A stretch of DNA of 64,000 nucleotides. Origin: Pyrrhoderma lamaoense. Lineage: Eukaryota; Basidiomycota; Agaricomycetes; Hymenochaetales; Hymenochaetaceae. The stretch is taken from assembly GCA_002794735.1 (NCBI GenBank), contig NBAZ01000011.1, positions 992,001 through 1,056,000 on the forward strand, read 5' to 3'. Shown one piece after another: positions 25,066-36,383 of this stretch; the stretch's first letter is position 1, and every line of letters begins with the position of its first letter. A program made the translations under genes and the position numbers. The notes below the pieces were generated by a model. The model searched no databases. It worked only from the letters and a program-made list of their open reading frames with translations, and was not told the DNA's origin.

Positions 25066-25273
25066 ATGTCTTCTAAGGAAATACTACTAAACCCAGTTCC
25101 AATGATCCTCCAAGACGACGACGACGGAGCCAGCGAAGCCAAAGAAGAGGTTAGTGAATATGTCTAGATCTGCATGGGGTCAAGCGAGCACAACCAGTAA
25201 GGCTAGTTCAAAAGAGTTTCCTAGTTCAGGTAGCACGTCCGGGCCTGGAAGAAGATTAGATGTAGTTCTTTAG
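25066..25273 (+). pseudogene. Small Ser/Thr/Lys-rich protein, frame-broken (unit D)
   Basis: Aligns over its whole length with unit C. It begins MSSK, then a base seems lost after AAGG and another after CCTCCA, so the peptide moves through three frames: MSSKG, then NTTKPSSNDPP, then TTTEPAKPKKRLVN and SRSAWGQASTT. Both breaks are apparent one-base losses in short homopolymers. Because the promoter and the rest of the ORF are well preserved, it is either recently inactivated or intact in reality and misassembled. Read as written, translation from the ATG would give an unrelated Asp/Glu-rich peptide of about 33 residues. Confidence 0.55.
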
Positions 25274-25637
25274 GTATATACTAGTTAATTGCATATACAA
25301 TGTGATCATTCATATACATTCTTTACAGTATCTAGCTATCCGCGACTACAAACTGTTAATAATGAATAAATTGACGTCTAAATATCTACTACATCTTGAG
25401 ATTACAACCCTCTATTTTATAACCGTTTTATTCATGCATCATTGAGTGAATTAGTACATTCATACATAAACTCCTTTATTGTAATGATTGCGCAAACACG
25501 GTGTGAGAATCCTTGAATACATTTGGATACTATTAAACGTAGTCAATTCTCAAAAACCCGAGATCAAAAGTTTATAATCGACATTTTTCAATATCAAAAC
25601 AATGACGGGACAAGGAGTGACAAAAGTATATCATGTA

Positions 25638-27896
25638 TCAAATTTTTGTTTGAGAAGTGATATTCAATGATGTCCAGAACATACACCTCTTAATCTCGTC
25701 AGCGGAGACTGTCTCCATCATTGACGCACTGATACCACTCGAATTTGTTGGCTGACTGAGTACCATACGACCCCCAGACGAAAAGCCCTCCCATTCCGGA
25801 GAAGAAGTAAGACGGTGAGTCGAGGGATCCCCTGAAGTTACGAACGAAGTCCAATATGCAATTGCTTCCTTGGAAAGTTCCGCTTCTGTCTATAATAATT
25901 TGCGTGAATTTAGACGCAAAATACAAGTATGCACCCTACTCACATCATTGAACAAAGTAAATGTGAATCCGGCATTTGGAGCAGACCTTTTATCATCATA
26001 AACTGATCAATCAAAACCTTCATCAGTACTGACTAAGTAACACATACGTCGTTCCTATTGATATGGTGAGTACTATGAACCCTTTAGAGAAAGACTAGCC
26101 TTACCTTCAAAAAGATAAAACAGATCTGAAGTGTGCATCACACCTTGCCATGGAGTCTCGGCCAGTAAGACCGGGTCTGGGGAGTTGAATCTAAAAGTGA
26201 AAACATTCTGTGTCCCCTTTCGTTTGAGGCTATCGGCTACAAACCAATCCCTAAAAATAGGGATCAGACGAGGTGAAGCAGAAAACCATCTATCCAAGTT
26301 ACAACTCACATACAACTGAATACTACTTCCTGCGCAATTTGTGCAGCTCTATCGTACTGAGTAGCGAATGGGCTTCCAGGAGTACCGGGTTCTGGGTACA
26401 GAGATAAGGCTTCCTGAATTGTCTCATTTGTCTACAAAGTTGGTATAAGTGAAAACTAAATCTCCTATAATTAAGCATGTATAATACCATATGTGTATCC
26501 CATCTAACAAATGTCCGCTCAATGATATCGGCATCGGTCACAAAATCTGAAGGAGTACCATTGACAAATGTTCTTCCATCATTTGTGCAATGCCCTCCGA
26601 TGAAATCAACGTTCCCATAGTTACCTGCCGCAAATAAGGCAGAAGGAAGTGCGGGAAGGAAGCCATTCGGACCATCAATAACGGGTGTAAAAGATCCGGC
26701 TATGTTAACAGCAGATACAAGAGCTCCTAGAGAATATTTAAGATAATAGGCGCTAGCATAAACGGCATAAACATACCAATAGAAGCAGATCGCAAGCATG
26801 TCAGTGATTCACTTCCGGAACTTGGACAACCAACAACATCCGTAACGATTTCTAGACTTACCCTTAAGTAATTAATAGCGATATATATTCTAGTGATTTC
26901 TTACTAAAAACATCCTCTGCTTCCTCATTTGTGAGTAAGGGGCCATAACCTATTGATTGCGCAACACCACGTTTGAAAGGTACGGTTGTATTCCCTCCAA
27001 AAGCAACAATATGCATTATAACGCTTTCACCTCCAGCACTTTCACCTACGATTGTAACTTGATCCGGATCGCCTCCAAACTGTGCTATATGTCGTTGGAT
27101 CCATTCGAGAGCTAGGCGCTGATCGCGAAGCCCAGCATTCAGGTCTCCCTCCTCAAAGGAACTACTCGCGAGAAAGCCAAACAAGTTCAAGCGATACGCT
27201 ATAGAAACACCAACAATTGGCTGGTTGGATTGGGCTACCCAATCATACAAAGGAAATCCTTCTGGGTTCTGGTATAAAAAAATAACATAAGATTTTAGAT
27301 CTCTTGGTAGGACAAGCGTGATAATCTCGGATCTTACTTACACCGTAAACCAGCCCGCCACCCTAAAAATAATACAGATTAACATATTGTAGATCATTGA
27401 TCTTACTTATTTCACGAACATGAATGTAAACGATAACTGGTAGTTTGTCCCCCGCTTTAGCATTACTCGGCTTCCAGACATTTAGCAGTAGACAATCTAG
27501 CCCCTATGTTTTAATCATAACTCACGGAAAACGGTTTGATCGGGAAAAAAAGATAATACCTTCAGAGCCTATACCAACTTGAGCTGGGGACTGGATGCAT
27601 GGCGGTCCCCAGTTCCGAGCGTCTGCGATAGTAAGAGTATCATTACGTGGAAGAGATTCATCAAGAGGTTCCGGAGCTCGGAAGCGTAGATTCCCCACTG
27701 GAGGCTGGGCGTAGGGAATTCCGCCAAAGAACGTAACGGAGCTATCAGTTTCTCCTGCTGGCGAGGTCGAGTTCCCGATAAACGCAGCATATCCGAGATT
27801 CACTACGGGTCCAAGAGGCGAAGTGAGTGCTTCGGATGAAGGTGCACAGAAAGCTAGCAGGCTTAAGGATATGACACAGCCAAATAGCTTGAACAT
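25638..27896 (-). CDS. Secreted type-B carboxylesterase/lipase, copy B
   Basis: An intact 563-residue alpha/beta-hydrolase. Exons in transcript order: 27896-27560, 27496-27420, 27362-27342, 27268-26905, 26851-26777, 26726-26488, 26431-26310, 26250-26105, 26002-25944 and 25889-25638, all in phase. It starts MFKLFGCVISLSLLAFCAP, a signal peptide. Type-B esterase landmarks are FFGGIPYAQPPVG, GGGLVYG (oxyanion hole, 21-nt exon), GESAGGESV (nucleophile Ser), GGHCTNDGRTF (acid region, Asp instead of Glu) and GVMHTSDL (His). I chose this ATG because the longer start six codons upstream would place charged residues before the hydrophobic core. Its exon sizes (77, 21, 364, 75, 122 and 146 nt) equal those of copy A, so the pair arose by duplication, and the small-gene array now lies between them. 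The substrate is unknown. Confidence 0.92.
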
Positions 27897-28725
27897 GGTG
27901 ATCTGGTCATTCACTGAGTCGAAAGCACACAGACTTGAGTCTCTGCCTTTTTAATATATTTCTACGGCGCATCAAAAGTAGCATGTTATAGTGTCCTCTT
28001 AGTATTCTTCACTTCGATGAATTAGAGACTTAGTAAGGGAAACAGAACGGGCCGTATGAAGCATGAAGAAGCAGCGAGCCATGCTTATCGTTGCGGGAGC
28101 GGATCACATGAAGTAAGAGTACTTGCGTTGCTGAACGTCCTCGTTATAAATCCCTTTTTCGCGTTCAAAGAAGTTCAGGTTCAGGCCTAGATTCAAGTAC
28201 TCATGAGAAAGGAAGAAAAGAAGACGTCATTAAAAAACATATTGTATTATGTAAGCAGAAAAGATAAATCTTTTACCAGTTTCAGTTTTTGATCTTTTCC
28301 AAGGCTAGACACCGCAGTCGTTGTTGATTTTGTTTCTCCACAGCTGGGGTGGAGTTACCGTTGATAATCATAGTCAATCAATCAGTTAACTTTTTGCAAT
28401 TTCAGATTGTTGAAAAAACAACGGGTACTGAGAAATAATTATAATTATAATATGCTATCGCAAGTCCGCTAGAATGCTGCAGAATGATTATGATAGAAAC
28501 ACCGCTGCGGGGTGCGGGGAACTTCCAAATATGACATACGTCGTTGTTCCGTGATCCGAAAACATAAGTGGGCTGATCATCATCTCAACATTCGCGCTCT
28601 GTATCTCTGACGTCAAGCATTCCTTCCCCTCACCATAAAATGGTCGTCGATATCTGCCCTTTTGTTCAACAACTCCCCCTCACACCTCTCTCAGTGCTCA
28701 AAAAGCCATTTCACCCAGTCGTGCC
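27897..28725. other. Divergent intergenic region
   Basis: Lies between the minus-strand carboxylesterase B and the plus-strand SDR, so it should hold both promoters. AT-rich, no ORF with coding character, no TATA box I would single out. Confidence 0.5.
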
Positions 28726-29987
28726 ATGTATCCCGTACACATGAACGCCTCTCTCCGTAATGTTATGCACCGTGTTAGCACGTCAGTACAAGGGCGTTCA
28801 TCGTCGTACGTACGCTGCATAACGACAAAGTCCCCATCCACCTCCATCCACGAGCCCCGTTCCTCCGGCTCCCTCTGCTGTCACCCCTCCCCAAAGAGCT
28901 TTCACCAGCACCCCACCGAAACGGATGCCGAAAAACCAGTCCCGGTCCCCTCTTCACCCTATAGGTGTAGAGGCGGCGTTGCGTGCAGCAGAAGACCCGT
29001 CGTTCAAACCCGAAGCCACTCTCCTTTCTAAGGAATTCTCCCTTGGGGACGTGTTGCCGTTGTTACAGGTGGACACCAAGGTCTGGGTCTAGAAATGGCC
29101 GAAGCACTAGCGGAAGCAGGCGCCACCGTATACTGTTTGGACTTATTCAAAGAACCAGACGCCACGTTCCGCGCAACTCAATCATACGTCGAACGTCTCG
29201 GTATTGAAGGCGCAAAACTTGAATACAGAACCGTCGATGTTACCAATCAAAAAGCAGTATGGGATGTGTTTTCCCAAATCGCTGAGAAAGAGGGGCGTAT
29301 GGACGTTTGTGTGGCTGCCGCTGGTATCCTTCGTGAACATGACTGCCTTGACTACCCCGCCGAAGAATTCGATAAACTGATGAAAGTTAACGTCAATGGA
29401 GTGTTTCATACCGCTCAAGCAGCAGGTCGTGAAATGGAGAAACTTGGAACTAAGGGTAGCATCGTTCTAATTGCATCAATGAGCGGTAGTATCCACAACA
29501 GAGTCAGTATATATTTTTGGATCTACTGTCATGATATATATTTTTTTACTGATATCTCGTCACTTATTTTTTTGTACAACATAGGATCAGAAATGGGTTG
29601 CATACACAACAAGTAAAAGTGCGGTAAAACAGATGGCTCGGAGCTTCGCCTGCGAACTCGGCCCGAAGGGTATTCGAGTAAACTCCCTTTCTCCGGGCTA
29701 TATTTATACAGCGTAAGTTCCGCCTCTTTCGGCTAAAAGATGAAAGAAAAAAAGCCTCTTAAGCAAACAACTAACATCCTTCCTTTCTTGTTTGGTTAAC
29801 TAGTTTGACGAAGGACTTCCTTGATAAACGGCCCGACGTACTTGCCCGCTGGTCGTCCCAGAACCCACTTGGTAGACTTGGACGTCCCGATGAGCTTCGT
29901 GGCGTTGTCACATGGCTCTCTAGTGATGCAAGTACATACTGTACTGGCTCGGACATTCTTGTTTGTGGAGGTCATCATGCATGGTAA
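28726..29987 (+). CDS. Short-chain dehydrogenase/reductase, possibly mitochondrial
   Basis: An SDR of the sorbose/mannitol-reductase-like type. The core starts with GGRVAVVTGGHQGLGLEMAE (cofactor site), has the active-site Ser in IASMSGSI, the YTTSK catalytic pair, and the NSLSPGYIYT segment, ending CGGHHAW. Core introns are 29503-29584 and 29713-29803, both in phase. One G appears missing in the G run at 29044-29047, just before the cofactor motif. Upstream, a frame rich in Pro/Ser (TSPVPPAPSAV...PPKRMPKNQSRSP) runs into the core. A second frame from the ATG at 28726 reads MNASLRNVMHRVSTS, an Arg/Ser-rich sequence resembling a mitochondrial presequence. Joining the two needs another shift near 28820-28835. 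The alternative start at 28925 (MPKNQ) avoids that shift. Substrate unknown. Confidence 0.8.
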
Positions 29988-30473
29988 TTTATGTATCTAT
30001 TATTACCCCCTTTTACGACCATACTATAGAAGCCGCCTCTATATACGGACTTTGGAGGTCTCAGTATATCACTAGTTTTCTTTTCTGTTTTTCTTTTTCG
30101 TATTGTTACGTTTTTCTGTCTGCCCAAGGGTTAAATAGGATTTTCATAATGTCTTATAACGGACTTATAATTTATTCAATAGATAAATATATTTTTACAC
30201 TACTAAAATTGGGGACCGGTATATTGGACGTGTAAAGCTATCAACAGGACGTAGACGTGTGGGGGTCAACAATATATTGAATTATAAAGAAAAAGAAGAA
30301 GAAAGAAAAAGAGCCAAGAAGACGTTACAGGGTACCCCCTTTCGAATCACGAAATTACTAGATATCCAATACAAGATACGGTGTTACAACAAGTACTCAA
30401 AATTAATCAGAGTCCGCATATTAATCCATGTCATGTAAAGTGAGAGTTGTACAACAAGAACAGAAAAAGAAAA
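29988..30473. other. Convergent intergenic region
   Basis: Lies between the 3' ends of the SDR and the CUE protein gene. AT-rich, with a short A/G-rich stretch near 30285-30325. No gene seen. Confidence 0.5.
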
Positions 30474-31948
30474 CTACTTCTTCCCATCTTCAAAAGGATT
30501 CTCGACATATTCAAGTTCGTCTTCATCATCCTTATGTGTGGGTTTCGACTGAGGAGAAGTAGTTCCTAGTAACGAGACTGGGCGCTTTGGAAGCATACCG
30601 ATCTTGGCTGAGGTATATGTAAGATAAGTATCGTAATTGATATACATAATGTAGAGAAAGATACTAACTTGGATCAACGTTTCCCGCAGGGGGTGGGCCT
30701 GCCGAGGGAGGGCGAGGGGGTATAATGGTAGCTGAAGGAGGAGAAGAGGGAGTGCTAGCTGTCTTTACGGCGGATTCTGGTGTGGGGTTCGGGGAGGTAT
30801 CGTATCCTTGGACCTGTGATATCGCAATATCGTTTGCCGTTTCATTAGTTGGAGCTGGACCATAGTACTGTGGCTGAGCATAGGATGACGCATTCTGATT
30901 ATAAGATCCACCTGGAGTTCCTGAGCCCCAAGAAGTCTGCTGGCTCGAACTTGATTGATTTCTGTATGAGCCAGCCGTCAGCTAAGGTGTGCTAAAGATA
31001 ATCTTTAGAATGGAAGAATTACGTTACCTCTGCTGATCGAATTCCTGTATCTTGGACTTTACTTTAGTCATAAACGATGTGAACGTCTTCTTCCCAGCTT
31101 CATATATAGCATATCAACATTATTTTTAGAAATCGGTATGGTGACTGAAAAAAAAAATGCTCACTTTCAGCTATCTTGCTAAATTGTTCTTGGACTTCTG
31201 ACATAGTATCCCGGCCATTTCCTTGATCGTTTCTCCATTGACTAGCATTATGTTGCTGTGATTGGTACGTTTGATATGGGACTCGTGAACGCCTTCTATC
31301 TTCAGGCATGGGATATGCTTGGTCAGGATGCCACGCAGCCTGTGCCTGATGTTCTTCCATCATTAATCGACGGGCAAGTTGCTCATCGAGTTCGGTTTGT
31401 GAGGGAGTCTATAGGATTTCAACATTTTGTCAATATAACATGTATAGTGTACATTTATATATATGCAAAGTAGAAGCTTACATGAGTTGCATGTTGCTGC
31501 GACTCGTAGCTAGGATCACTCATACCCAATAAAACGTCCGCTGCGCGTTCTTGATTTCCATTCACAGAGTCCAGCACAGATTGACTAAGAGTAGATAAAA
31601 GCATTCATAAGAGATATGATAGATATGTATAATTTCGTCAAAGAGATCAACGTACATGATTGTGGTATCGAAATCCGGAAACATTGCTTTCAAGCTTTCA
31701 GCCTCAGGTGACACCTGTTCGACTTCATTTCCATTACCGAAAGCTTGAGCAGCTGTCTCAGTAGTAGTGGTATGTTGTCCTGTATTAGAGATATCGATAT
31801 TCTCCGGACTTGAATTAGTAGACTCTCCTGCAGATGCATTCAAAGATGCAACTGCTTCCGTAGATACATCTGGCTTGCTTGGATTGTTCGCAGTTGACGA
31901 GTTAGACGGTGATGCGGGTGTAGTAATATCTTCGACGCTAGTCACCAT
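30474..31948 (-). CDS. CUE-domain ubiquitin-binding protein (Cue5-like)
   Basis: A protein of 378 residues in six exons: 31948-31656, 31584-31482, 31408-31165, 31097-31028, 30961-30669 and 30607-30474, all in phase. The N-terminal 80 residues are Ser/Thr-rich and disordered. The CUE domain follows: LKAMFPDFD (the MFP motif) and, after an intron, VLDSVNGNQERAADVLLGM with the usual di-leucine-like end. Then come EQLARRLMMEE, a Gln-rich stretch, a short Lys-rich helix (KKTFTSFMTKVKSKIQEF) and a Pro-rich tail ending EYVENPFEDGKK. This organisation resembles yeast Cue5, which links ubiquitinated cargo to Atg8 in selective autophagy; orthology is inferred and I cannot identify a definite Atg8-interacting motif. 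It is a soluble protein with no membrane segment. No frame break is seen. Confidence 0.85.
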
Positions 31949-33396
31949 TTTTTTGTGTTTGCGTTAGGTGGTATAGAGAGAAAAGAAGATGGGTTGTGAA
32001 GGTATAATATAGTGGTCGCTGCGCGCTGCGCATATAATGTCGGTCGCGGGTGACGCGCCTCAGCGGCTATGGTCATTAGTTCCCACGATAATGATCCTGT
32101 GCTTCTCAAGACCCCTTGGCATTATGTATGATGGTCAGCCTCATTACACGGACAGGCCATCAGTTGAAATATATGCCTCTCAACGACCTTTATAACACTT
32201 ACAACGTACTTTTTCAAATATCCATTGATTTACTGACCTCGGTTTTACATTGAACGAACCGGGCACTATTAACAAGCCCCAAAGAGACTCAATTCTTAAC
32301 CAGGTTATCCGAGAAGACTCTATTCCAGAACGTAGCACAAAAAGACGGCGCATACACTATTACTATCTATTATATCATACTCATTCACAAAATGCTCGAA
32401 TTTCCGTGGTTCAAGATCATGAGATCCTAACATGGCGACCTAATTGCACAGAAAAACGGACTCTTCTCCCATCTGTAAAGTGTTTTAGACGTATCAGCAT
32501 CTATGATTGATGTGTTTTAGAAAGCATCATGACACACTGATATTAAGATAGAGGAATCGAGGAATAATTGTTATTGTCCTGTGATCTGAGAGCCACTCAG
32601 CATTGAGAGTAACTTTGATAATTTATCCGATAAAACTTACATGTCCAAGGCATGAAAGTCTGATATCAGATATAAGAACAAAGATTATGGGTGTAATAAA
32701 GTAAGTAAGATTTTCTTTAAGACATGATTGATCGTACTGCTATTCAATCGAAACATAAATATTATTAGTAAGTACTCCTTTTTAGGTATCACCAAAGTTT
32801 CCTTTAATCTGAGACAAAGAATCTCCTCCTACTTTACCTTGGAGATTTCCGTGTGTTTGGCTCGGTGACTTTTACGTCTAATTTTAGTACATCAAGTAGA
32901 TCAAAATGTTGCAATTTAGAGAGATTCCTTAATCTGCATCTGGAATAGGTTTAAACACCGGAATGCATTTGAAATTCAGAATTGGAACTTCATAATCTGT
33001 CTTTACACACAACATGAGATTACCAAAGGAGAAAAGGGGTATAATAATCAACGAACAATCTCTCAATTACTGTATGATTATGCACTCAAAATTGAAGACT
33101 CCATAACCAAATTAGAGAATCTCTTTGATATTTTTCCATCAAGCTTTGAACTGTCTCCTCTCCTATCAGTGTTCAAATCAGAAAGACAGCCACAATTCCC
33201 GGCGCAAACCATATCCAACTTCCCGACTTTGAATGAATAGAAATAATAATAGTATCTCTAAATACTAAAGTTTACGGGACCGCTTTGAATCTCTGAACAG
33301 CCTCATGCTCCTCTGACGAATGAAAACCAAGTACCACTCCTAAAGCCTCACCTCCCCCCCCTCTTCATCCTCCCCCATCACTTCACCTCTTCAGCT
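31949..33396. other. Intergenic region with one unassigned ORF
   Basis: A GC-richer CpG-containing stretch at about 32010-32060 precedes the CUE gene. A plus-strand open frame at 32250-32510 starts with TTG rather than ATG and includes STKRRRIHYYY; I do not recognise it and do not call it. The rest is AT-rich. A C-rich tract at 33350-33385 lies just before the next ATG. Confidence 0.5.
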
Positions 33397-35138
33397 ATGT
33401 CCGCCTTTGTCCATGAAAGCGCGATGTCCAACTGGCTCACTACTCGGTCTGACGCACCATTGATATATATCAATCCAGCTGCAGTTCCAACATGGGTGTA
33501 CCAATTAAGATTTTCAATGTCATTCACGATTGCCTTAGAGACCTTCCTCGTCTACGACACTCGTAAGTTCCTTATAAAAGTATTATCCAGAGACACGACT
33601 ACTTACAGCTAGAAATGACCACACACAGTTATCAACCTGGACAAAGAAGTTAAATATTTCTGGGTACTTGTATCTCACTTCTTACAATACTGCGGGCATT
33701 ATCTTATATGCATTTTTTTTTCGTTCAGTCGTCCCCTTTTAGGCTCGTTAGCTTGGTTTACTTTTCGGTAGCTTACTACGATCGAATTCGTCAAGGAAGA
33801 ATTATAACCAGTACTATACCTTATAGAATCGCTACTCTGGCATACTCCAACTCGTGACAGGAATGCTAGGTCATAAAACTCCTTCTTATCTCCCACTATT
33901 GGATCTGGACTAATAATAAATATGACATTAGGGGTAACGTTCAGTGCTAACAATGTTATGTGAGTTTAACTATCTGCTTCATTCTTTTTCATTTCATTTC
34001 AAGTTCTCAATTTGCTAACACCTCGTTTCAGGTGTATGTCTAGTATCTACTTAATTTCGTACTGTTTATACGTATCGATCCTGTAGGTCAAATAAATCTT
34101 TGGGGTACCACCATAGTCAGTGAGTTACTTAAACATGTGTTGTTTGAAGATACTGCTATAACACTTGGACCTTGTTCAGATGAAATACTATTCATCACTA
34201 TCGACTGTAAGCCATCAGTTCGAATTAGTAGTCACAGCTTTTTGAATTTTTAATCCGCGTTTCATCTCGATCTCAGATATACTACTTATGAGGGTAACAG
34301 CTCTCTATAACAGAGGTGTGAAGCATTTAATTGATACGAATACATCTGTATCTCTAACTTTACCCAAACTGTATCATAGATAGAAAAATAAGTATCTTCC
34401 TCCATATTCTTTGGGGAATCGAAGCAACGTCAGAAATAATCCTTTGTTTCATTGGAAACTTCCACACTGAATGTGAGATGATCAAACCATCAACACTATC
34501 TCGCAGATACTTATTATTCTGATATCAAAGTTAACGTACGAGGACTAGCAATAGGTATGACCGTTTGCTCTGAAAGCGGCCAGTTACCGATTATCTTCCC
34601 TCTTTTTGGGTGGTAAGTACTTAGTAGGGATTCTCTTTGAGGGGTTTATTAACTAGATCTTGTGCACTATAGGTCAATTATCATGGTTTATGCTTTTATT
34701 CTCATGACCCTTGCCATCTATCGTGCCGTGTCCTTATGGAGAGAAGCCGGGGGGTTCAAGGGGATGCGTCTCGTCAGAGTGGTCGTCTCAGATCAAGTCT
34801 TTTATTTCACCGTGTAAGCACCACGCTTTTAATTGGTAGTTTGAAGGAATTCGTTATCTGATAATTCCGCAATTAATTCATTAATAATCAGGGTGATGAT
34901 CTGCTGTGCCTTTCAGATTATGGAGAACATGACTTACCTATCAAATCATGCAGTCTCTGTGGTTGTAAATCTAATTGGTAGTCCGACCTTTGTTTGTGTG
35001 TTGGGGTGTAGGATACTTGTTCATCTCAAGGAGGCAGGTGAATTGGGTGTCAATGAAGGTACCAGCTATAGAACGGAGATAATCAGTACTATAGAGTTCA
35101 CCAATGATGGTGTTAAGCCTTACGAAGCTCTCAACTGA
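33397..35138 (+). CDS. DUF6533-family membrane protein
   Basis: Recognised from its two ends. The first exons, 33397-33562 and 33629-33663, read ETFLVYDTLINLDKEVKYFW across the splice, the DUF6533 signature. A third exon from 33729 gives SSPFRLVSLVYFSV. The last exons, ending at 34612, then 34673-34813 and 34892-35138, give PIIFPLFGW, a TM segment (IIMVYAFILMTLAIYRAV), VVVSDQVFYFTV and the C-terminal IGSPTFVCVLGCRILVHLKE typical of the family. The region 33775-34560 must encode the middle helices but I could not resolve its exons; it may contain frame breaks. The family is abundant in Agaricomycetes, has several transmembrane helices and no known function. It is not closely related to the seven-helix protein at 12449-13812, though the architecture is similar. 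Confidence 0.7.
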
Positions 35139-36383
35139 CTCATATAACATTGGTATCCGCAGCCATAGTGTCTCGTATTTTTATCTATACCTTTTGACAC
35201 ATGTTTGTCACAAGATAATCATTCGGTACCGTGACTGTTGTTATCGGCTCGTTAACTGCATTCTGTGTAGACTATACTATATAGACTGCATCTGCAATGC
35301 TTCCGGGGAACACGGGAGTACTGTGTGTGCGTGTGTGTTTCAAATTTCAGGCTACTACTTTAACTCCGGTATTTCATATTGAAACATAGCAAGATACAGA
35401 AAGTTGATTCGAGGACGCCACAAAACGAAAGTACGACCATATCTTCAACGGACTTTGTGTGAGTAGATTGATGTTATCACTAAACCCGGTAAATTCATGG
35501 CCGCTAGATTAAAATGATGTGAACTTGGCATAGATTGTGGATTGTGGTTAGAGACTTTCGAGTCTAGGCACACAAGAGTTTATCGTGGCCAAGTTTAAGC
35601 TTTTACACTCTTATCTTCTGAGAATTGAAATCTGTATGGGTACCTATCTCAGACCCAAAATCAGGCACACGACCTTCTCTTCTCAACAATCTGTGTACTT
35701 TATCTAATCAATATCTTGGCTCATCAGTAGCCGCCCTGAAGGAATTGTGTATAGTGACCCTGGGATTCAAGTGTTATGAGAGCGCTGGTGCCATACTGGA
35801 CCATCAAAAACGAGCATTGAATTGACGCGCGTGTATTACTACAGCTAGTATCTATATTTAGCCTCCACCCTCGGAATCGTGTAGTAAAATTATTTCTTGC
35901 GGATCATTTATGTTCTCGGGGCGCGAGTAACAAAAAATTTTACACTGTGCCTCCTGAACGGACCCAACAAGTCTGAAATTCATTCAAAAACACAGCAGAA
36001 TAAAGAGCAATATCTACCAGCTGCGGAATATAAATTGCTTGGGAAATTAAACGGTTTGTAATAGCTTGGAGAGATTGAAACAGGTTGAAGAGGAAGATAA
36101 GGAAATAGAGGTTGCATATGCTCGGAACACGCTTATCGAATCCGCCCGCCCGGGATCCACTACCTCTTCGAGGGCTTATCGCGACAAGAAAAAAATTTGC
36201 AAATGCAAGTATTTAACCTCCTGAGCTTCAGGGAAAATGGTTTTCCTTAGGTTTCATCCTCCACCCCCTCCCCCTCCCTTCCTCTCGTCATCGAGACGAC
36301 CGTCTTCTTCGTTCTTCTTTCCACCTCTTCTCGTGCGTGTGGATCTTCCTTTTTAGCTACCTCTCTCGCACACCTCGCCCCCC
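35139..36383. other. Intergenic region
   Basis: No supported gene. Includes the probable 3' UTR of the DUF6533 gene and the promoter of the permease. Confidence 0.5.
36245..36370 (+). promoter_or_regulatory. Pyrimidine-rich core promoter of the NCS1 permease gene
   Basis: A long C/T-rich stretch ending about 15 bases before the ATG at 36384. Such CT tracts are typical of TATA-less, well-expressed filamentous-fungal promoters, with initiation at or just after the tract. No TATA box is visible. Confidence 0.45.

Larger units (their letters stand above)
23388..25440. repeat. Tandem duplicated block, copy D
   Basis: Second copy of the block at 21752-23210. The distance between the small-ORF starts is 2222 bases. 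It has unique insertions at about 23665-24030 and 24460-24700 and a run of ten G at about 24733. The copies differ at many positions, so the duplication is not recent. Frames inside the insertions (for example 23750-23956) show no recognisable protein. Confidence 0.7.
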
